DNA of 64,000 nt from Rhipidocladum racemiflorum (GCA_036346355.1 CM070572.1:35749944-35813943), one strand, 5' to 3'. Positions 11,801 to 24,468 are shown, counted from the first letter of the stretch. Program-made: numbers and translations. Notes: generated by a model not told the origin, from the sequence alone.

Positions 11801-14218
11801 GATGCCAATGCCATCTGAGATGGCAGAAGGAAGCTGAGACTTGTGTACCCTCGGAGTTACTGACAACTTTCGCATCGAAATTATTTTTTATATGCAATTT
11901 TAGATATCTTTAATTATACGTAAATTCATTCACCGCACATGGATATTATTCTAAACTTTACAAATGGTAGGTGTCATTCAGTTTGCTGAATTCTGCACAA
12001 GTGGTAGAGCCCTAGTCAGTTGATGCAAGATGCAAGCTGAGTCACTGTGAAGCACTGCTTTCTATATTCATAAGAGTTTGTCTGATGATTACTTTATTTG
12101 TGCATCATTCATGTCTGTTTGTACATGTCATGTCTTAGCAATGCACTGCATTGTGTATATATCAGCAAACATTTATAATTAACTGGGATACTGGTGAGCT
12201 GCTGCAATGGAATCATGGAATATTGGCATCATCTCTGTATGTATTCTGATCTGCCATAGTTGAACTTTGGGATAGGCATGAGATGTGCCCCTAAATATAC
12301 AATTCGCAAAGGGTTGTGATGGTGTAGGGTCTTCAAGGAACATCAGAATCAGAGTGCGAGATAAACTAATGGTTCTTTGTGGTGACTGGTGAGTAGGACA
12401 AAGTGCTAGTGCTTGCTTGAGGCACCAAAGTGAGCCCCTGCTTCCTCCCAGCCATCCCTTCCCAGCCATGAAGGGCTATTTTTGCATCCGAAAGCACCAT
12501 TCTACCTCCTATGTGAACTGTGAACAAATAATGCAAGCTGCATTGCTTCTTCCCCATCACAGCCTCCTTTCTTTTCACTGAAAATGCAATGATTTAGCAT
12601 ATCATGCTTTTGTCATCAGGAGGGCCGTTCTGTTCCCTAAAGCAAGGGAACAGACTGTGCATACTAGAGCACAAGCTGCACCCTTTCAGATTACTGTCTA
12701 GAAGTAGAACATTAGTTAATGCATCTGCATTCTACATTGGCCTAAATTGCTCTTTCCTCACGTCTTTTCAGGCCACCGTTGCGAATAAAGCGCGCGCATA
12801 GGCCGCCGCCGCCGATGGCATCGATCCTTACTACGCATGTCGGCGGAGGGGAGGGCAGCCACCATGAACAAGACAGTGTGCATCGGCTCAAGAACCTTTT
12901 GAAACATGGAGACCCAGAAGCCATATTTTGCATCTTGGAGGTAGCCGAGCTAACAATAATGCCTTGAGGCATTGTGCATCACATGGCTCCCTCTATTTTA
13001 TGCATGGGAGGAGAGAGGGAGGGAGAAGCCAGCGCATAACTGCAGCAAGTAACAAAGTATCCTTCCCCCACATGTCCCTTCCAGGGACCAGAATTTACAC
13101 ACGACAAACAAGAGGCAACCTCATCATCGTATCCTCACAAAACATGAAGCAAACTACCAGAGATCTCTGAGAAGCAAGAATTTGCAAAATGTTTGCAGCC
13201 AAAATGGCCAGGCCAAGCACACAAGAAATGAGGGGAGAATGTCAAGATTTTCAGTAGCAGAATTGCCATTGCATTGCATTGCAGCTCACAGGCTGTGCCT
13301 GCATCAGGATCACCTGGTCAAATGTGAGGGCAGCCAATGCAATGCATTGTGCCTGCCATTGCTTGTGTGTGGGGGGGGAGGGTGGTACTGTGCAGTATGG
13401 CACTCACTAAACAGTGAGGCTTCTGCTCTGTTCATCAATGATTGATGGCTTCCATTGGACCAGTGATTTGGAATGCCAGGAAAGATGTGTACTTTTTTGG
13501 TGTACTACATATATATTAGTCTCTGGTTTGGGCCTTCTGGCAAATATGGGCACCCTTATCTTGGGACCGTCCGTCTTTTGGCAGCCTATCCAACAGAAAC
13601 ATCGCAATACAGACTAGTCTAATCTATATATGTCGCTCGTAGCCAGGTTAATTATGTATACCCGGCCACTATTCACTACCTAATTTTACTAAGCCCTCCT
13701 GCAATCTGTAAAGGAAACTAAACCTCGGTGCTTGCTAAGCAGAGCTCCTGCTGAAACTGCACATAAAAAATGGAACAAAATATGCAACGACTATGCTCAG
13801 CAGCAGCACACACACCATAGTATTTCTCGGTCTTTTTTTTAATAAAAAACTGGGCCAAATATTCTATTTAACTCGCTTGTAAAAGCCACTGTTTTAGAAG
13901 AAAAGGATCCATATAGACAAATTGGTGCTAGTTCCGCAAGATACGAAGGTAACGTGTGACCTTTTGCATAACCAAACTCAATTCTGACAACTAATTTCTG
14001 TTATAATATATTTAAAAAATCTAATAAAATTACAATATTAAAAAAGTACATTTCAAGACGAATCTACACATATGGTTTTTCTGCATCCAATCTAACATTT
14101 AAAAAGATGTAGATAGTTAAAGTTTCACAAATTTGACTGCATACATTCCAAATCCATAAGTTTTTTTTGAACTAGAAGGAGTATCTAGAAGATAGAAGAT
14201 AGAAAAGCGCAGTGCATG
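8871..14218. other. Gene-poor stretch, no recognisable gene
   Basis: Several open frames of 70-125 codons occur on both strands (for example 9170-9508 minus and 11374-11703 plus). None carries a recognisable domain, and neighbouring frames are equally open. No terminal repeats were identified except the GTATC-rich remnant near 9040-9125. Confidence 0.4.
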
Positions 14219-14219
14219 T

Positions 14220-14329
14220 AAAAAAAAAAAACATGCCACTTCATCCAAGTGGTTGGACCGGTAAACAACCATGCATGCACAGTTCATTATCATCACGACG
14301 GTCCAACAGAAAAGCATGTTTTTTTTTTT
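14220..14329. repeat. Perfect inverted repeat with short loop
   Basis: A 12-A run followed by CATGC (14220-14236) is complementary to GCATG plus 11 T (14314-14329). This gives 16-bp arms around a loop of about 77 bases. The arms are mostly homopolymer, so this may be a worn MITE or chance. No target-site duplication was seen. Confidence 0.5.
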
Positions 14330-14829
14330 GCCGTTGAAAAACCGGTCCATCATAAGACCATCAACCTCTTGAAAATCCCCGCGCGAGTCATCCATTAGCC
14401 GCTCTCAAGAACTGATCAACGCAATGGATCGTGCCAAAACTCTCGTTTAGACGTCCGCTTTTATTATTATTAATATTATTATTCCAAATTTCCAATGGCT
14501 CGTGAGGTCATCTGCACTGAATTAGGCTTAGAAATCCCGGCGATGGAAGGCAATAACAAGCGAAGTTTCTCGCATGGTGACATCTCGAGGGTTGAAATAA
14601 TGAAAGAGGCCTGGAAACGTTCTGCTTCCTTTCGTCAACAAGAAGGAATGTCTGGAACAAACCACACGGTTATGACCATAGTTGCTTAGAGTTCATGCAA
14701 ATCTCCATGGAGAATTTAGACTGACATTGCAGCGGAACAATGACACACAAAATGAAAGTTGTATATTAAATCACATCTATATACTTGGGCACGAAAGAGA
14801 CACAAACCGAACCGTTACATACATGATTT

Positions 14830-15055
14830 AATCTCGTTCATGCGTTTGGTTGACTGAACGGAACCATCTGGTACGGGATGAGATGGTATAGATTCCTAGA
14901 ATGTTCCTTGAAGATGATGTATAGTTTGATACGATGAATTCGGCTGAACCGATCGGTACAGGACTGACCGGTACCATCCAATCCAGGATCATCTCATCCA
15001 TCATGTACCATCCTATCCCATTCAGCCTGGTACATCCAACCAAACACACACTCCA
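14830..15055. mobile_element. Degenerate MITE-like element
   Basis: The left end has CGTTTGGTTGACTG and the right end, reverse-complemented, has TGTTTGGTTGGATG. The interior has repeated GGTAC and CCATC blocks in inverted orientation. The GTTTGGTT core resembles the Tourist element at 4774-5059, but there is no exact target-site duplication. Confidence 0.45.
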
Positions 15056-15109
15056 GATGTCAGTCTGAGTTTGTTTTTAATGCAGTAGCTTGCCTGCCCG
15101 TAACCAGGG

Positions 15110-15445
15110 CAGAAAAAAAAACTCGCTAGATACTTGAGCTCAACTCTCTCTAGGTTTGTTCAAGCTCTTGAGCTTTAACAAGACAAACTCGAATAGCTCA
15201 CGAGCCTCGTTAAATTTACGGATCACTTGTTAAATATTACTGCGTATTAGCTTTTATCGAGCTTACTCGAGCCAAACTCGAGCTTAAGCTTTTCTTATTA
15301 TTGAAAGTTGATACATGTTTAATTGTTGGTTATTACCGTGTTTACTCGAGCTTGGACCGAGCCGAGCTCGAATCCAAATTCAGACTTAAACCCCAACTCA
15401 AATTCACTTAAGCTCAGCCCCATTTACAGCCGTACCCGCAGCAAT
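15110..15445. repeat. CTCGAG-rich dispersed repeat, possibly hAT-derived
   Basis: The stretch is rich in the words GAGCTC, CTCGAGC and AGCTCGAA in both orientations and ends with CCATTTACAGCCGTACC. A similar composition recurs at 29590-29985. This pattern is common in old hAT MITEs of grasses, but clean ends and duplications are missing here. Confidence 0.4.
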
Positions 15446-15954
15446 CCAACACACATTTCCTAGAGCGAAAGGAAAAAAAAAATGGTTAAAGTGGGGACCA
15501 AGGGACCTGCAAATCCATCATTTTTAAAGAGTAGGCAACCCTACGCATCTTAACGAGAACCACAAACATATATGTTATTCACCTGCTACATGCAGATTTA
15601 GCAGCTAAGTAGAGCTCTTACGATGCAGTATGGAAGAATACTCCTAGATGGCTGGCTAGCTCTCTCGATCCGGTCCAGGCACGTTGGAATGCTCCTTGCC
15701 TTGCAGCAGTGACAGCTAGCCCCCAAGGACAGGCAGGCACACTGACACGATCTCCTCCAGCTGCTCGCCACTGCTCTGCCCCACCCAGCATGGCCGCTCA
15801 TGTCCCTCTCCATGCCGGCTCACAGCGTGCCTTCGAATCTATTAGGAGTAGTATTCCCTTCGCCCAAGTATTTTTTGTATATAAATTAATAAAAATATTG
15901 AAAATAACTCGATCTCCAAACACTACATTCAATGCATACGATAGACCAATAGGA

Positions 15955-16090
15955 TATTAAAAATAGAGCTCTTTTACGGCACACTAAATTGAATATGAAC
16001 CGTTCATTCTTTTTAATCCAATAGATCAAATTAACTAGAGTTTACTTATATTAAACCTGGTAGTAGAGTAGTAGAAATACCCTTAACAAA
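15955..16090 (-). repeat. MITE copy B (inverted relative to 6100-6235)
   Basis: It starts GAGCTCTTTTACGGCAC and ends near GGTAGTAGAGTAGTAG, the reverse-complement arrangement of the copy at 6100-6235, with an AT-rich middle containing ATTGGATT-like words. It is non-coding. Confidence 0.55.
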
Positions 16091-17432
16091 TCAAAGGTTA
16101 GATGCGATTTTTACTACACATTTTATACTACAAGTATAATCCACCGTAAAATTTCTCTAAAAATAACCAGACTATATCTAATTATTATCTTTAAACACTA
16201 CATTCAATGCATATGTACATAGAATATCAAGTAAATCTTTATATTTATTACAGGCATAAAGAAAACATCGCACTAATTTTTACTTATGGATAAGACTATT
16301 TAAAAAAAAAAATACACCCGATAAAATTAGACGGAAGAATACCATTCTCGGTTGATGTGTGTATGGATGGAGTTTTTACTAGTGGACGGACGTGGCTTGC
16401 TAGCTTATCATCACCTGCAAATCACGGTGTAATTTCCTCGGATGGGATCGCACGCAAAGTGTAAATTGTCATGTGTGGAGATATAATGACTTTGCGCTCG
16501 AGCTTCTGGTGGGTTTAATTAAGCTGAATTTCATTTCAGGCCTTTCTGATAAAAAAGTATAATGGTTGTCTCGAAAAAAAAAATTTATAAGTCGCTGCAA
16601 CAGGGTTAGCGCAACCGATTTGTTCGTAGAGCTGGTGGAGATATTGAGCGACAGTTCTTGCAGGCCAGGTATGCTGCACAAATTCTTGGATCACCAAACA
16701 GAAGCAGGATTGTTAATCAAGGGGGTTCGTTGTATATTAAGGAGGATCACCGACCACAAACGGAGAGAGACCGGCAAAAGAAGGGGAATGCCGTGTGGAT
16801 GGTAGACAAATATCACTTGTTTTTTCTCCCTTCTTCCTTCTCAATCATTTTGTTTTTTAGAGGTGCTTCTGATCTTTTTTTTTTAAGTTGTACAAATATT
16901 AAAGTATGAATAAAAGATAGATGATGAGTATTTATCTTTTCGTTTGCTTCAAAATTTATGTAATTTATGTTGACAAAATAGACATAGAAACACTGCTCTT
17001 TTTCTTCTTCTTCTTCTCTGGTATAGAAGATGGAATAAGCCTCTATACAAATACATACACCAAAAGCCATGGGCAAGACAACAAAAGCCAGGGGTAAGGG
17101 TGGGGGCCACTTTTTCTTGTGTGTCATCAAATCTTGAAAAGGCTGGTCTGATCTGATCCGGTCTGTTAAGGAGGGTATTTCTGGCAACCTGGGTGGGCCA
17201 CAGGGCGCAGGCAAGGACAAAAAGTTAGTGCCTCTTGGCTTTTTGTATCACTTGGCATGTACACAGGCGGGGGGCATTTGGGTCATTTCCGACGAGTCGT
17301 ATGATTTGGGGGCGCTGGTGTGGCCCACAGCTTCTTGCCCTATCTCATGGAAACATTTTTCTTTTCTTGCCAATTTTGACAAAAAAAAAAAAAGAATGGG
17401 GCTTGGGAGTTGGGACGAGCAGAGCGCTTGGG
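16091..17432. other. 3' flank of the P450 gene, no further gene seen
   Basis: AT-rich with A/T homopolymers (for example 17380-17394). It would include the 3' untranslated region of the minus-strand P450 ending at 17433. No unambiguous polyadenylation signal was chosen. Confidence 0.4.
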
Positions 17433-19470
17433 CTAGGGGGCCACTGGATCCGACGGCTGCGATGACAGCGGGCGGAAGATCAACGGCGCTCCATACTGCG
17501 GGTATAGGAGCATCAGGACCGTCGGAGCGTGTACATACTTTGGGGAGGTCCGGATCTCAAAGCGCCGTAGGAGGATGGCCATGGTGAGCTTGGCCTCGAG
17601 GCGTGCCAGGTTCTGGCCTATGCACATCCGAGACCCTAGCCCGAACGGTATGAACGCCAGCGGGTGCTTCGCCGCCCTAGCCGTGCCGTCGGCGAACCGC
17701 GCCGGATTGAAGTGCGCCGCGTCCTGGCCCCAGTACCTCGTGTCGTGGTGGATGGCCATGATCGGGATGAGCAGCTCCATGTCGCGGGGGATCATGCACC
17801 CGTTCGAGAGCTGGACGCCCACCTTGGCGCGACGGATGGTGGCGACCGCCGGCGGGTATAGCCGGAGCGTCTCGTTTATGATCATGCCAAGCTGCCACAG
17901 GACAGAGTGTAAAACAATTAGAGAGTGATTGTGAATCGGTATACCGTCAGAATTCTGTGATAAATGAAAACTTGGCGAAACTTATCGCCGATCTTTGGTC
18001 TGCAAAAATCATAAGTTTACGAAGTTTGAGTGATACCGTTGCAACGGTATACCGTTTTTTAGTTTTTCTGAAACAATTAATCACCGTAAGTCGGCACAAA
18101 AAATGCCCTTTGCAGCAAATTTGCGAAATCATCTGCATGTCGCGGAAGAGATCATGGTGGTGGTGGGGGCGTACCGTTTTCAGCTTGGGGAGGTGCTCCT
18201 TGGAGGGGATCGCGTCGGCGCCGCAGACGTCGAGGACCTCGCGGCGCGCGCGCTCCTGCCATTCCGGGTGCATGGCGAGGAGCACGGTGGCCCACGTCAG
18301 GAGGTTGGTCGTCGTCTGCTTACCGGCGAAGAAGAAGGTCTTGCACTCCTCCACCATGTCCTCCACCGGAATCGCCCTCGGCGACGGCGTCTGTGTCTTC
18401 CTCTCGCCGGCATTGATCATGAGAGAGAGCAAGTCGCGGAAGCTGCCGGCGTGGGTCTTTTCCCCCTCGGTCTCCTCGGCGGCCGCCTCGTCGCTGCGCC
18501 GGCCGATGAGCCTGGTCAGGCTCCGCCGTATCCCCCTGTCCAGTTTCCATGACAGCCGGTTCTTCTTGGTCGGCAAGAACCTGCAAGAACATGTCTTCTT
18601 GGTCAATTGGTGTCTTCAGCTTCTGAGATGGATCGATGGCGCTGACCGGAGAGCACGTACCGGTAGCCGGGGATGAGGACCTTGCGGAACGCCTCGGAGG
18701 CGAAGGCCATGAGCTGGCCCTGCATGGCAAACACGACGCGGCCGTCATCGTAGCTGCGGCCGAAGGTGGCGCGAGTGATGGCCTCCTCCGTCACCGCCTG
18801 GAACCACTCCGCCACGTCCAGCTCAACCTCGCCGCTCCCCCCGGCGGCTGCCGCCGTCGCGCTCCACTTCTCCGCCAACGCCGTCACCGACTTGCCGACG
18901 TGAGGTATCAGCCGCTGCAAAACCACGTCGCCGTCAGCCATCCATCCATTGCGTGCACGGCACTGCCACGGCCACGAAACAGAGCAGCAGCATGGCGCGT
19001 CTATGTATACATACGTTGAGGTTGTCGGGGTAGAAGGCGTCGGTGAGGACACGGCGGTGGAGCGCCCACTTGTCGCCGTGGAGGCTGACGAGGCCGTCGC
19101 CCTCGAGCTGGCGCACGATGGGGTGCGCCTCGTAGCGGTCGAACGCCTCCGCGCGAGACAGGAAGATCTCCCGGATCAGCTCCGGCTCCGATACCGTCAG
19201 CCGCGGCGTCGGCCCGAACCATATCAAGAACGTCGGCCCTGCACCACACAACCAGCACCATTAGTAAACGTAACACCCAAACGAAAGAGAAAGAAAAGAA
19301 ATATTCCTATTCAATGCAAGAACCAGAGAGGCACACAACACTGGGAAGGGCAAGAGCAGCAGCAATGGCGGCAGCAGCAACTGAGGTGAAAATTAAGAAG
19401 ATGTTTGTTTGTGGAGAAAGAAAGACGGAGAAGAAGCGAAGTAAATACCACAACCCCATATGCGCAGCGC

Positions 19471-19521
<51 letters not shown>

Positions 19522-20157
19522 CTCGCTGAGGCGGCTGAGCTGACAACAAGAGACAAAAGCTGAGCCCTGGGCACAAACAGACACACAGACAAGAGAGAGA
19601 GAGAGAAAGAGAGACGGAGAGAGAGGGAGAGAAGCCAAACCGAAAAGCAGACAGGGAGGGAACAGATCAACAAGCAGATGCAACCAAAAACCGCCCAAAA
19701 AGATGAGCAATTAAACCACGCAGAGGCGCAGAGCCGCAGAGAGATACTGCTACTCTACACATGCGTATGTATATACGCGTGAGCAATACGCGCACATGGC
19801 CGTAATAGCAACAACAGCGACGGCGGAGACGACGAGCGCACCGTAGATCTTCCGCCAGTAGTGGTAGAAGGCGAGGACGCGGGGGAGCGCGTTGTGGGAG
19901 GTGGGCGGCGACATGGGCTTGGACGAGGCCTCCACCATGAGCCCCACCATCTCCTTCACCGACCCCAGCAGGAACCGGTACGGCGGCCCGCGCACGCCCT
20001 GAGCCGCGAAGTGCCGCTCCAGGCGCCGGGGGCGCCACCACAGTGCGTCCGCCACCCGGGCCGCCACGTGCAGCGCCAGCCACGCAGCCAGCGCCACCGC
20101 CGCAGCCCGCCACGTCAGCCAGCCGCACGCCGCCTCCGCCTCCATCTCCTCCCCCAT
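17433..20157 (-). CDS. CYP734A: Cytochrome P450, CYP734A type (brassinosteroid C-26 hydroxylase family)
   Basis: Five exons on the minus strand: 20157-19842, 19238-19015, 18914-18661, 18580-18175, 17891-17433. All four introns have GT...AG ends and phases that join in frame, giving 552 residues, the usual length for the family. Visible features are an N-terminal membrane anchor (about residues 11-33), C-helix KWALHRR (162-168), I-helix AGKQTT (350-355), ETLR of the ExxR motif (407-410), NPARF (462-466) and the haem loop FGLGSRMCIG (483-492, Cys490 as ligand). The text around FLPTKKN (266-272) and KEMVGLM is typical of CYP734A. Known members are endoplasmic-reticulum enzymes that hydroxylate and inactivate brassinosteroids such as castasterone. 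That function is inferred from family only. Two in-frame ATGs (residues 1 and 5) are possible starts. Intron 1 (about 600 bp) contains a long GA repeat. The last residues are a short Ser/Pro tail. No break was found. Confidence 0.93.
19475..19519. repeat. (GA)n microsatellite in P450 intron 1
   Basis: About 22 uninterrupted GA dinucleotides, followed by a second interrupted GA-rich run at about 19590-19632. In transcript sense this is a CT tract. It lies between the first two exons of the P450 and could be polymorphic. Confidence 0.95.
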
Positions 20158-20341
20158 TGCCGCGGTGTCTGGCTAGCTCCCTCCTCTGTTTCTTGAAACC
20201 GAGCAGAGCAGGGCGGGAAACGGGCAGAGTGGTAACAGGTACTGGGTCGCGTGCTACGTTTCTTGGTGCGTGAGCGAGGTGGTGTTAATGGCAGGGGTTT
20301 TGTGGTGAGAAGGGAAGGCGAGGGAGGGAAGGGGAGGGCCG

Positions 20342-20349
20342 TTATATAG
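20342..20349 (-). promoter_or_regulatory. TATA box of the P450 gene
   Basis: The minus strand reads CTATATAAC here, about 190 bp upstream of the start codon at 20157. A transcription start about 30 bp downstream would leave a 5' leader of roughly 150-160 bases. No other TATA-like word was seen between it and the ATG. Confidence 0.6.
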
Positions 20350-20396
20350 TGAGAAGGGGAGGGGGAAAGGGTGGACGGAGAGGCCGGCGGCGATGG

Positions 20397-20400
<4 letters not shown>

Positions 20401-20429
<29 letters not shown>
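20401..20429. repeat. (GA)n tract just upstream of the P450 TATA box
   Basis: A run of about 14 GA units (CT on the gene's sense strand) lies about 50 bp upstream of the TATA box. CT/GA tracts are common in plant core promoters. Whether it affects expression cannot be told from sequence. Confidence 0.85.
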
Positions 20430-20431
<2 letters not shown>

Positions 20432-20599
20432 GTGTTTTGTTTTGGGGTTTGGGTTGTGAGGGTCAACGAGATGGGCTTTGTCACTTTTGTTTAATTGACC
20501 GTGTTGGATGGTGTGGTACTGTGGTGTGGTCTGATGTTTGTTGCGGAGAAAACGAATCCATTTCCTTTTTCGGTTTCCCAAGTCTGAGTAGTAGGAAGG

Positions 20600-21600
20600 A
20601 TGGGCCATGGATCTTGTTTGGAAGCTCTATTCTCGATCAAAATTTATATGGATGGATCTGCTGAGAGTGAGAGTTTCATTCTATCGAATAATCACATTAC
20701 TTCTTACTTGCAAGCAGTAGCAGACTTAGGATTAAAATTTAAGGCTGCCAAATCTCCTAGCCTTATTTTACCTCTGAATTAATCTATATTCACTGATCGA
20801 AACTTGATGCCATACAGTCGCATGGTGCCTTATAGATGGCCGGGCTAGGAATGCTAGCGGGGTACCCACGGAACATTCGGCGATAGGGGCACGTCAGCCC
20901 CGATTGATCTCCTGTTGGGTCTGCCCTTTCTTACAATAAAGCTTCTTAAGGTCTTGGACCTCCACCACATGCATGCGTACGGGTGTGGTGTGGGTGAGTA
21001 ACAAAGTATTTATTTATGGGTTAATCCACATAGCTATAAATTGATTCTATCGAAATAAGTGGTATGGATCTTATTTTCTCTCCATCTATGATAGAATTTA
21101 TAGGTTTTTTTTGCCCAGATTATTATGAGAATTTCTAAGCCTTATAATAAAGGAGGTACCGGATCTCACCGGTTGTTTATATTATATATATAAATAGTTA
21201 TTATACAGTCCATATAAACTTTTGCATGCATATGTAGGTTTGCGGATATTTAGGTAATCTTTTCTCTAAATAAGTCTCCATAGGAAAATACATGTATTTT
21301 TACACATATATGATGCATCATTTATCATATTTGTACTTAGGGGTGATAATGAAAAATTATAAAAATACCATAGGGTTGTCAAGTGATATTCTGATATATT
21401 TTATGTTAAATTATTCGAACAAGCGGCAAATTCCACGCAATTTCACGGGTAGACAATTTATATGGATCTTTGTGTCTAAAATAGAGTTGTATCTGTCGTG
21501 TAATCTTTATATCTACTTCTGCTTTGTATTCAATTAATCTGCACCGTTATAATTTGATCCTATCAAAATAAGTGGTGTAAATCATTTCTCCTTTTCGTTT
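20600..21600. other. AT-rich intergenic stretch, no gene
   Basis: Nothing coding is recognised. A 37-bp word around 21034-21071 (ATTGATTCTATCGAAATAAG) recurs with mismatches at about 21547-21584, suggesting an old repeat. Confidence 0.35.
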
Positions 21601-21639
21601 GATTAAGGCGGGTATTTTTAGCCTTTCAAAGCAAACTTG

Positions 21640-22030
21640 TTAATATCGTACCAGAAATCATACCGGTTTGGCTCTTGGAATGGTATGCTCTGGTACTGAT
21701 CTATACCGGCGTATCATTTCGGATTTAGTATAATAGTATATATTTATAAGTTACACATGTTTAATTATATGTACACCAAAATTCATTTATAATATTACTT
21801 CAAACATATAATAGCACTACCAAATATATCATATGGTTCAATAGACCATATTATCAATTCCACCGGCATGACTGGTATTATCAGTATTGCGCCGGTATTG
21901 ACCGATATCAGACCGGTATGATCGGTATTTACCAGTATCAAGGTCAGTACGGTACATAGGACTACTTTGTACCGGTTTAGATACCGAAATGGTACATACC
22001 AGCCGGTACGACCGGTACGTACCGTTATTG
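21640..22030. repeat. GGTATC/CCGGTA-rich degenerate repeat
   Basis: Many copies of the words CCGGTAT, GGTACC-like and ATACCGG occur in both orientations, densest at 21860-22020. The ends (GTTAATATCGTACC on the left, TACCGTTATTGATAAC on the right) are imperfect inverted repeats, so this may be an old MITE. No target-site duplication is evident. Confidence 0.45.
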
Positions 22031-22164
22031 ATAACTATGTTTCAAGGTGAATATGAAAGCTATTTTTAAACCATTTTAATAACATAATAGACATATAGAT
22101 AATTCCTATTATCCCCAAGACACTCTTCACCTCTAGATTTAACAATCAGCAAATCACAATTGAG

Positions 22165-22688
22165 TAGGGATGGCAAAATTACCCGTGGGTTCGGGTATCC
22201 GTGGGTACCCGACCCGATGGGTTCGGGTATGGGTTTGATTTCAGACCCGCGGGTTTCAAATTTCGGGTTCGGGTTTGGGTTCGGGTTCGGGTTCAGTTCT
22301 GCTTCAGACCAGGTACCTATGGGTACCCGAATTAATTAATATAAATTAAAAATAATGGAAAGTTAATTCAAGATTTTCAAGCATCGTTTGAGATGTAAGA
22401 TGCGGTAACTTTCATGATTATATACACCATATATTTTTCCTTTAAACATAGAAATTACAAATGAATTAATTGACAATTGATGGTTGAAAATTTAATTGCA
22501 AGGTGATTAGGTGAATTTAATTTCGGGTTCGGGTACCCGTTCGGGTTCGGGTACCCATCGGGTTCGGGTATGGGCGTGGATATGTATCCGTGAGAGATTT
22601 CGGGTTCGGGTTCGGGTATGAATTTCGGGTTTCGGGTTCGGGTCTGCGGGAGGTCTACCCGCCCGAACCCGCCCGATTGCCATCCCTA
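22165..22688. mobile_element. hAT-type MITE, GGGTTC-rich
   Basis: The 524-bp element has TAGGGATGGCAA at one end and TTGCCATCCCTA at the other, perfect 12-bp inverted repeats. Its 8-bp target-site duplication CAATTGAG is perfect (22157-22164 and 22689-22696). Both arms are made of repeats of TCGGGT; the middle is AT-rich. There is no transposase. Confidence 0.94.
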
Positions 22689-23397
22689 CAATTGAGATGT
22701 GAAAAGCTTCACTGTCTCTACCCACACACGTAAAAAGGGCAGTTAATAAGCGCAAGCACGACAGCTACGTCCAATAGGAACGTCGATCGTCGCATGATAT
22801 GATATGATTAGATTCTTGGGAGACGACTCTCATGCAAGTCCTTTTTATCTGGGAAAGAGCGTCTCATTTGTGTCTTTTTGAGCAATATCGTATGATCCGC
22901 TGGTGACAGGCTACTACCGTTGGAGGAGCGCGAGGTATCGAGGGCTGTCTGATGGTGAGCGATTTCGATGCGCAGCCCTACGATGCTTCGTGTACATTTC
23001 ATGGCGGCAATGCGTTGTGTGGTGTATGCTAATTGCTGTGATCTGATCGATCGATCCACACTGCATACATGTACAGCAGCAGATCATTGTGTTTGCCGAT
23101 CGTCCAATCTTGCAAGGATGTATTAATTCTGAGAATTCAGTGTAAAGAAACATCAATCTTGAGCAACCATTGCACAGGCCAAGTTAAAACTGTAGCATCT
23201 TGAATCCGTGTGCCTGAGGTTGTATTTTCTGGATGGCATCTAGATTAATTAGTTCGCGATTTTTGACGGTATGTATAGTTTTAGGACATAGTTTCGATCG
23301 GGGCATATAATGCTTGTGCTATTGCCCTTTCTTAATGGCTGGAGTCTTATATGAGCTATTCAGGAACTGTTTCCAGATGGACAAAATGCAATCGCCA

Positions 23398-23400
<3 letters not shown>

Positions 23401-23451
<51 letters not shown>
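23401..23451. repeat. (TC)n microsatellite
   Basis: About 24 TC dinucleotides with one late interruption. It is not associated with any recognised gene. Confidence 0.95.
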
Positions 23452-23453
<2 letters not shown>

Positions 23454-23899
23454 GTGCTGCCGGCACTGGTATAGCTCAACATTGATAGCGAGAGCACAGA
23501 TAAGCAGCCAGAGGAGCAGATCTTATCTGTGGTTAATTAGGCAATAGGCACTTTGTATAATATATGATCGATTTAAGGTTATGCTGGCTGGCTACAAGGC
23601 TACAAGCTGCTCATAATTGAGCTGTACTTTCCACAGTGCTTCGCACACTACGTGGAATGATCAGCGTTTCAGACGCAACTAGCTAGTTCTCTTTGGTTTC
23701 GTTTTTAGTATTTTTGAGAAATCGTTGTTCCCAAATAAACCTTACGATTTTTGCTGCTCAGTTCTATGCATTGACTATATATATATCCCATAGATCTAAA
23801 ATGTTAAGCTGTCAGAGCAAGGTATAGGTAAACCTAAAATGTAAAAAAAAAACGTGAAGCTAATATGGTTTATAATATGCGGGCTCCACGCTACAGCCT

Positions 23900-23928
23900 T
23901 ATGTATGTATGTATGTATGTATGTATGT
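23900..23928. repeat. (TATG)n microsatellite
   Basis: About seven TATG units in tandem, shortly upstream of the hAT element at 23975. Confidence 0.85.
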
Positions 23929-23974
23929 TTATTATAATTAACTGTGATGATGGTGCATGGTCACTATATCTAAT

Positions 23975-24468
23975 TAGGGATGGCAAAAATACCCGTGGGT
24001 CCGGGTACCCGTGGGTACCCGACCCGATGGGTCCGGGTCCGGGTCCAAATTTGGACCCACGGGTATGTTATTTCGGGTCCGGGTCCGGGTTCGGGTCTCA
24101 TTTTGGACCCGTGGGTACCTGCATCTTAATTCGACAAGAAAATATCCATTGTATAAAATAGAATTGTAGATAACAAATATCATCTATTGTTGCTTTGTTA
24201 TTATATGCATGTAGTCTATTTCTTAATCCGAGTAATGAAGGAAAATATTTGTCTTAAATTTAATCAAATCCTATAAACTTTAGCTACTCGAACAAATGAA
24301 AATAGAATTATATTTTCGTCCGGCACTGCTCGTCCGGCACTACGTCCGGTCCGGTCGAGTTTGGACCCGTGACTAACTTCGGGTCCGGGTCCGGGTCCAA
24401 ACTTCGGGTCTCGGGTCCGGGTCCACGGAGGTTGGACCCGGAGGTACCCGGACCCGTTGCCATCCCTA
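23975..24468. mobile_element. hAT-type MITE, GGGTCC-rich
   Basis: The 494-bp element has the same TAGGGATGGCAA inverted repeats as the element at 22165-22688. Its 8-bp target-site duplication TATCTAAT is perfect (23967-23974 and 24469-24476). The arms consist of GGGTCC/GGACCC repeats rather than GGGTTC, marking a different subfamily. It is non-coding. Confidence 0.94.

Noticed and set aside
17950..18175. Continuation of the P450 exon 4 frame into the following intron
   Set aside because: The frame stays open by chance past the GT at 18174-18173; joining to 17891 restores the expected family text before ETLR, so the extension is intronic.
19307..19710. Leu/Ser-rich 90-120 codon frames
   Set aside because: They are translations of the (GA)n repeats in intron 1 of the P450.
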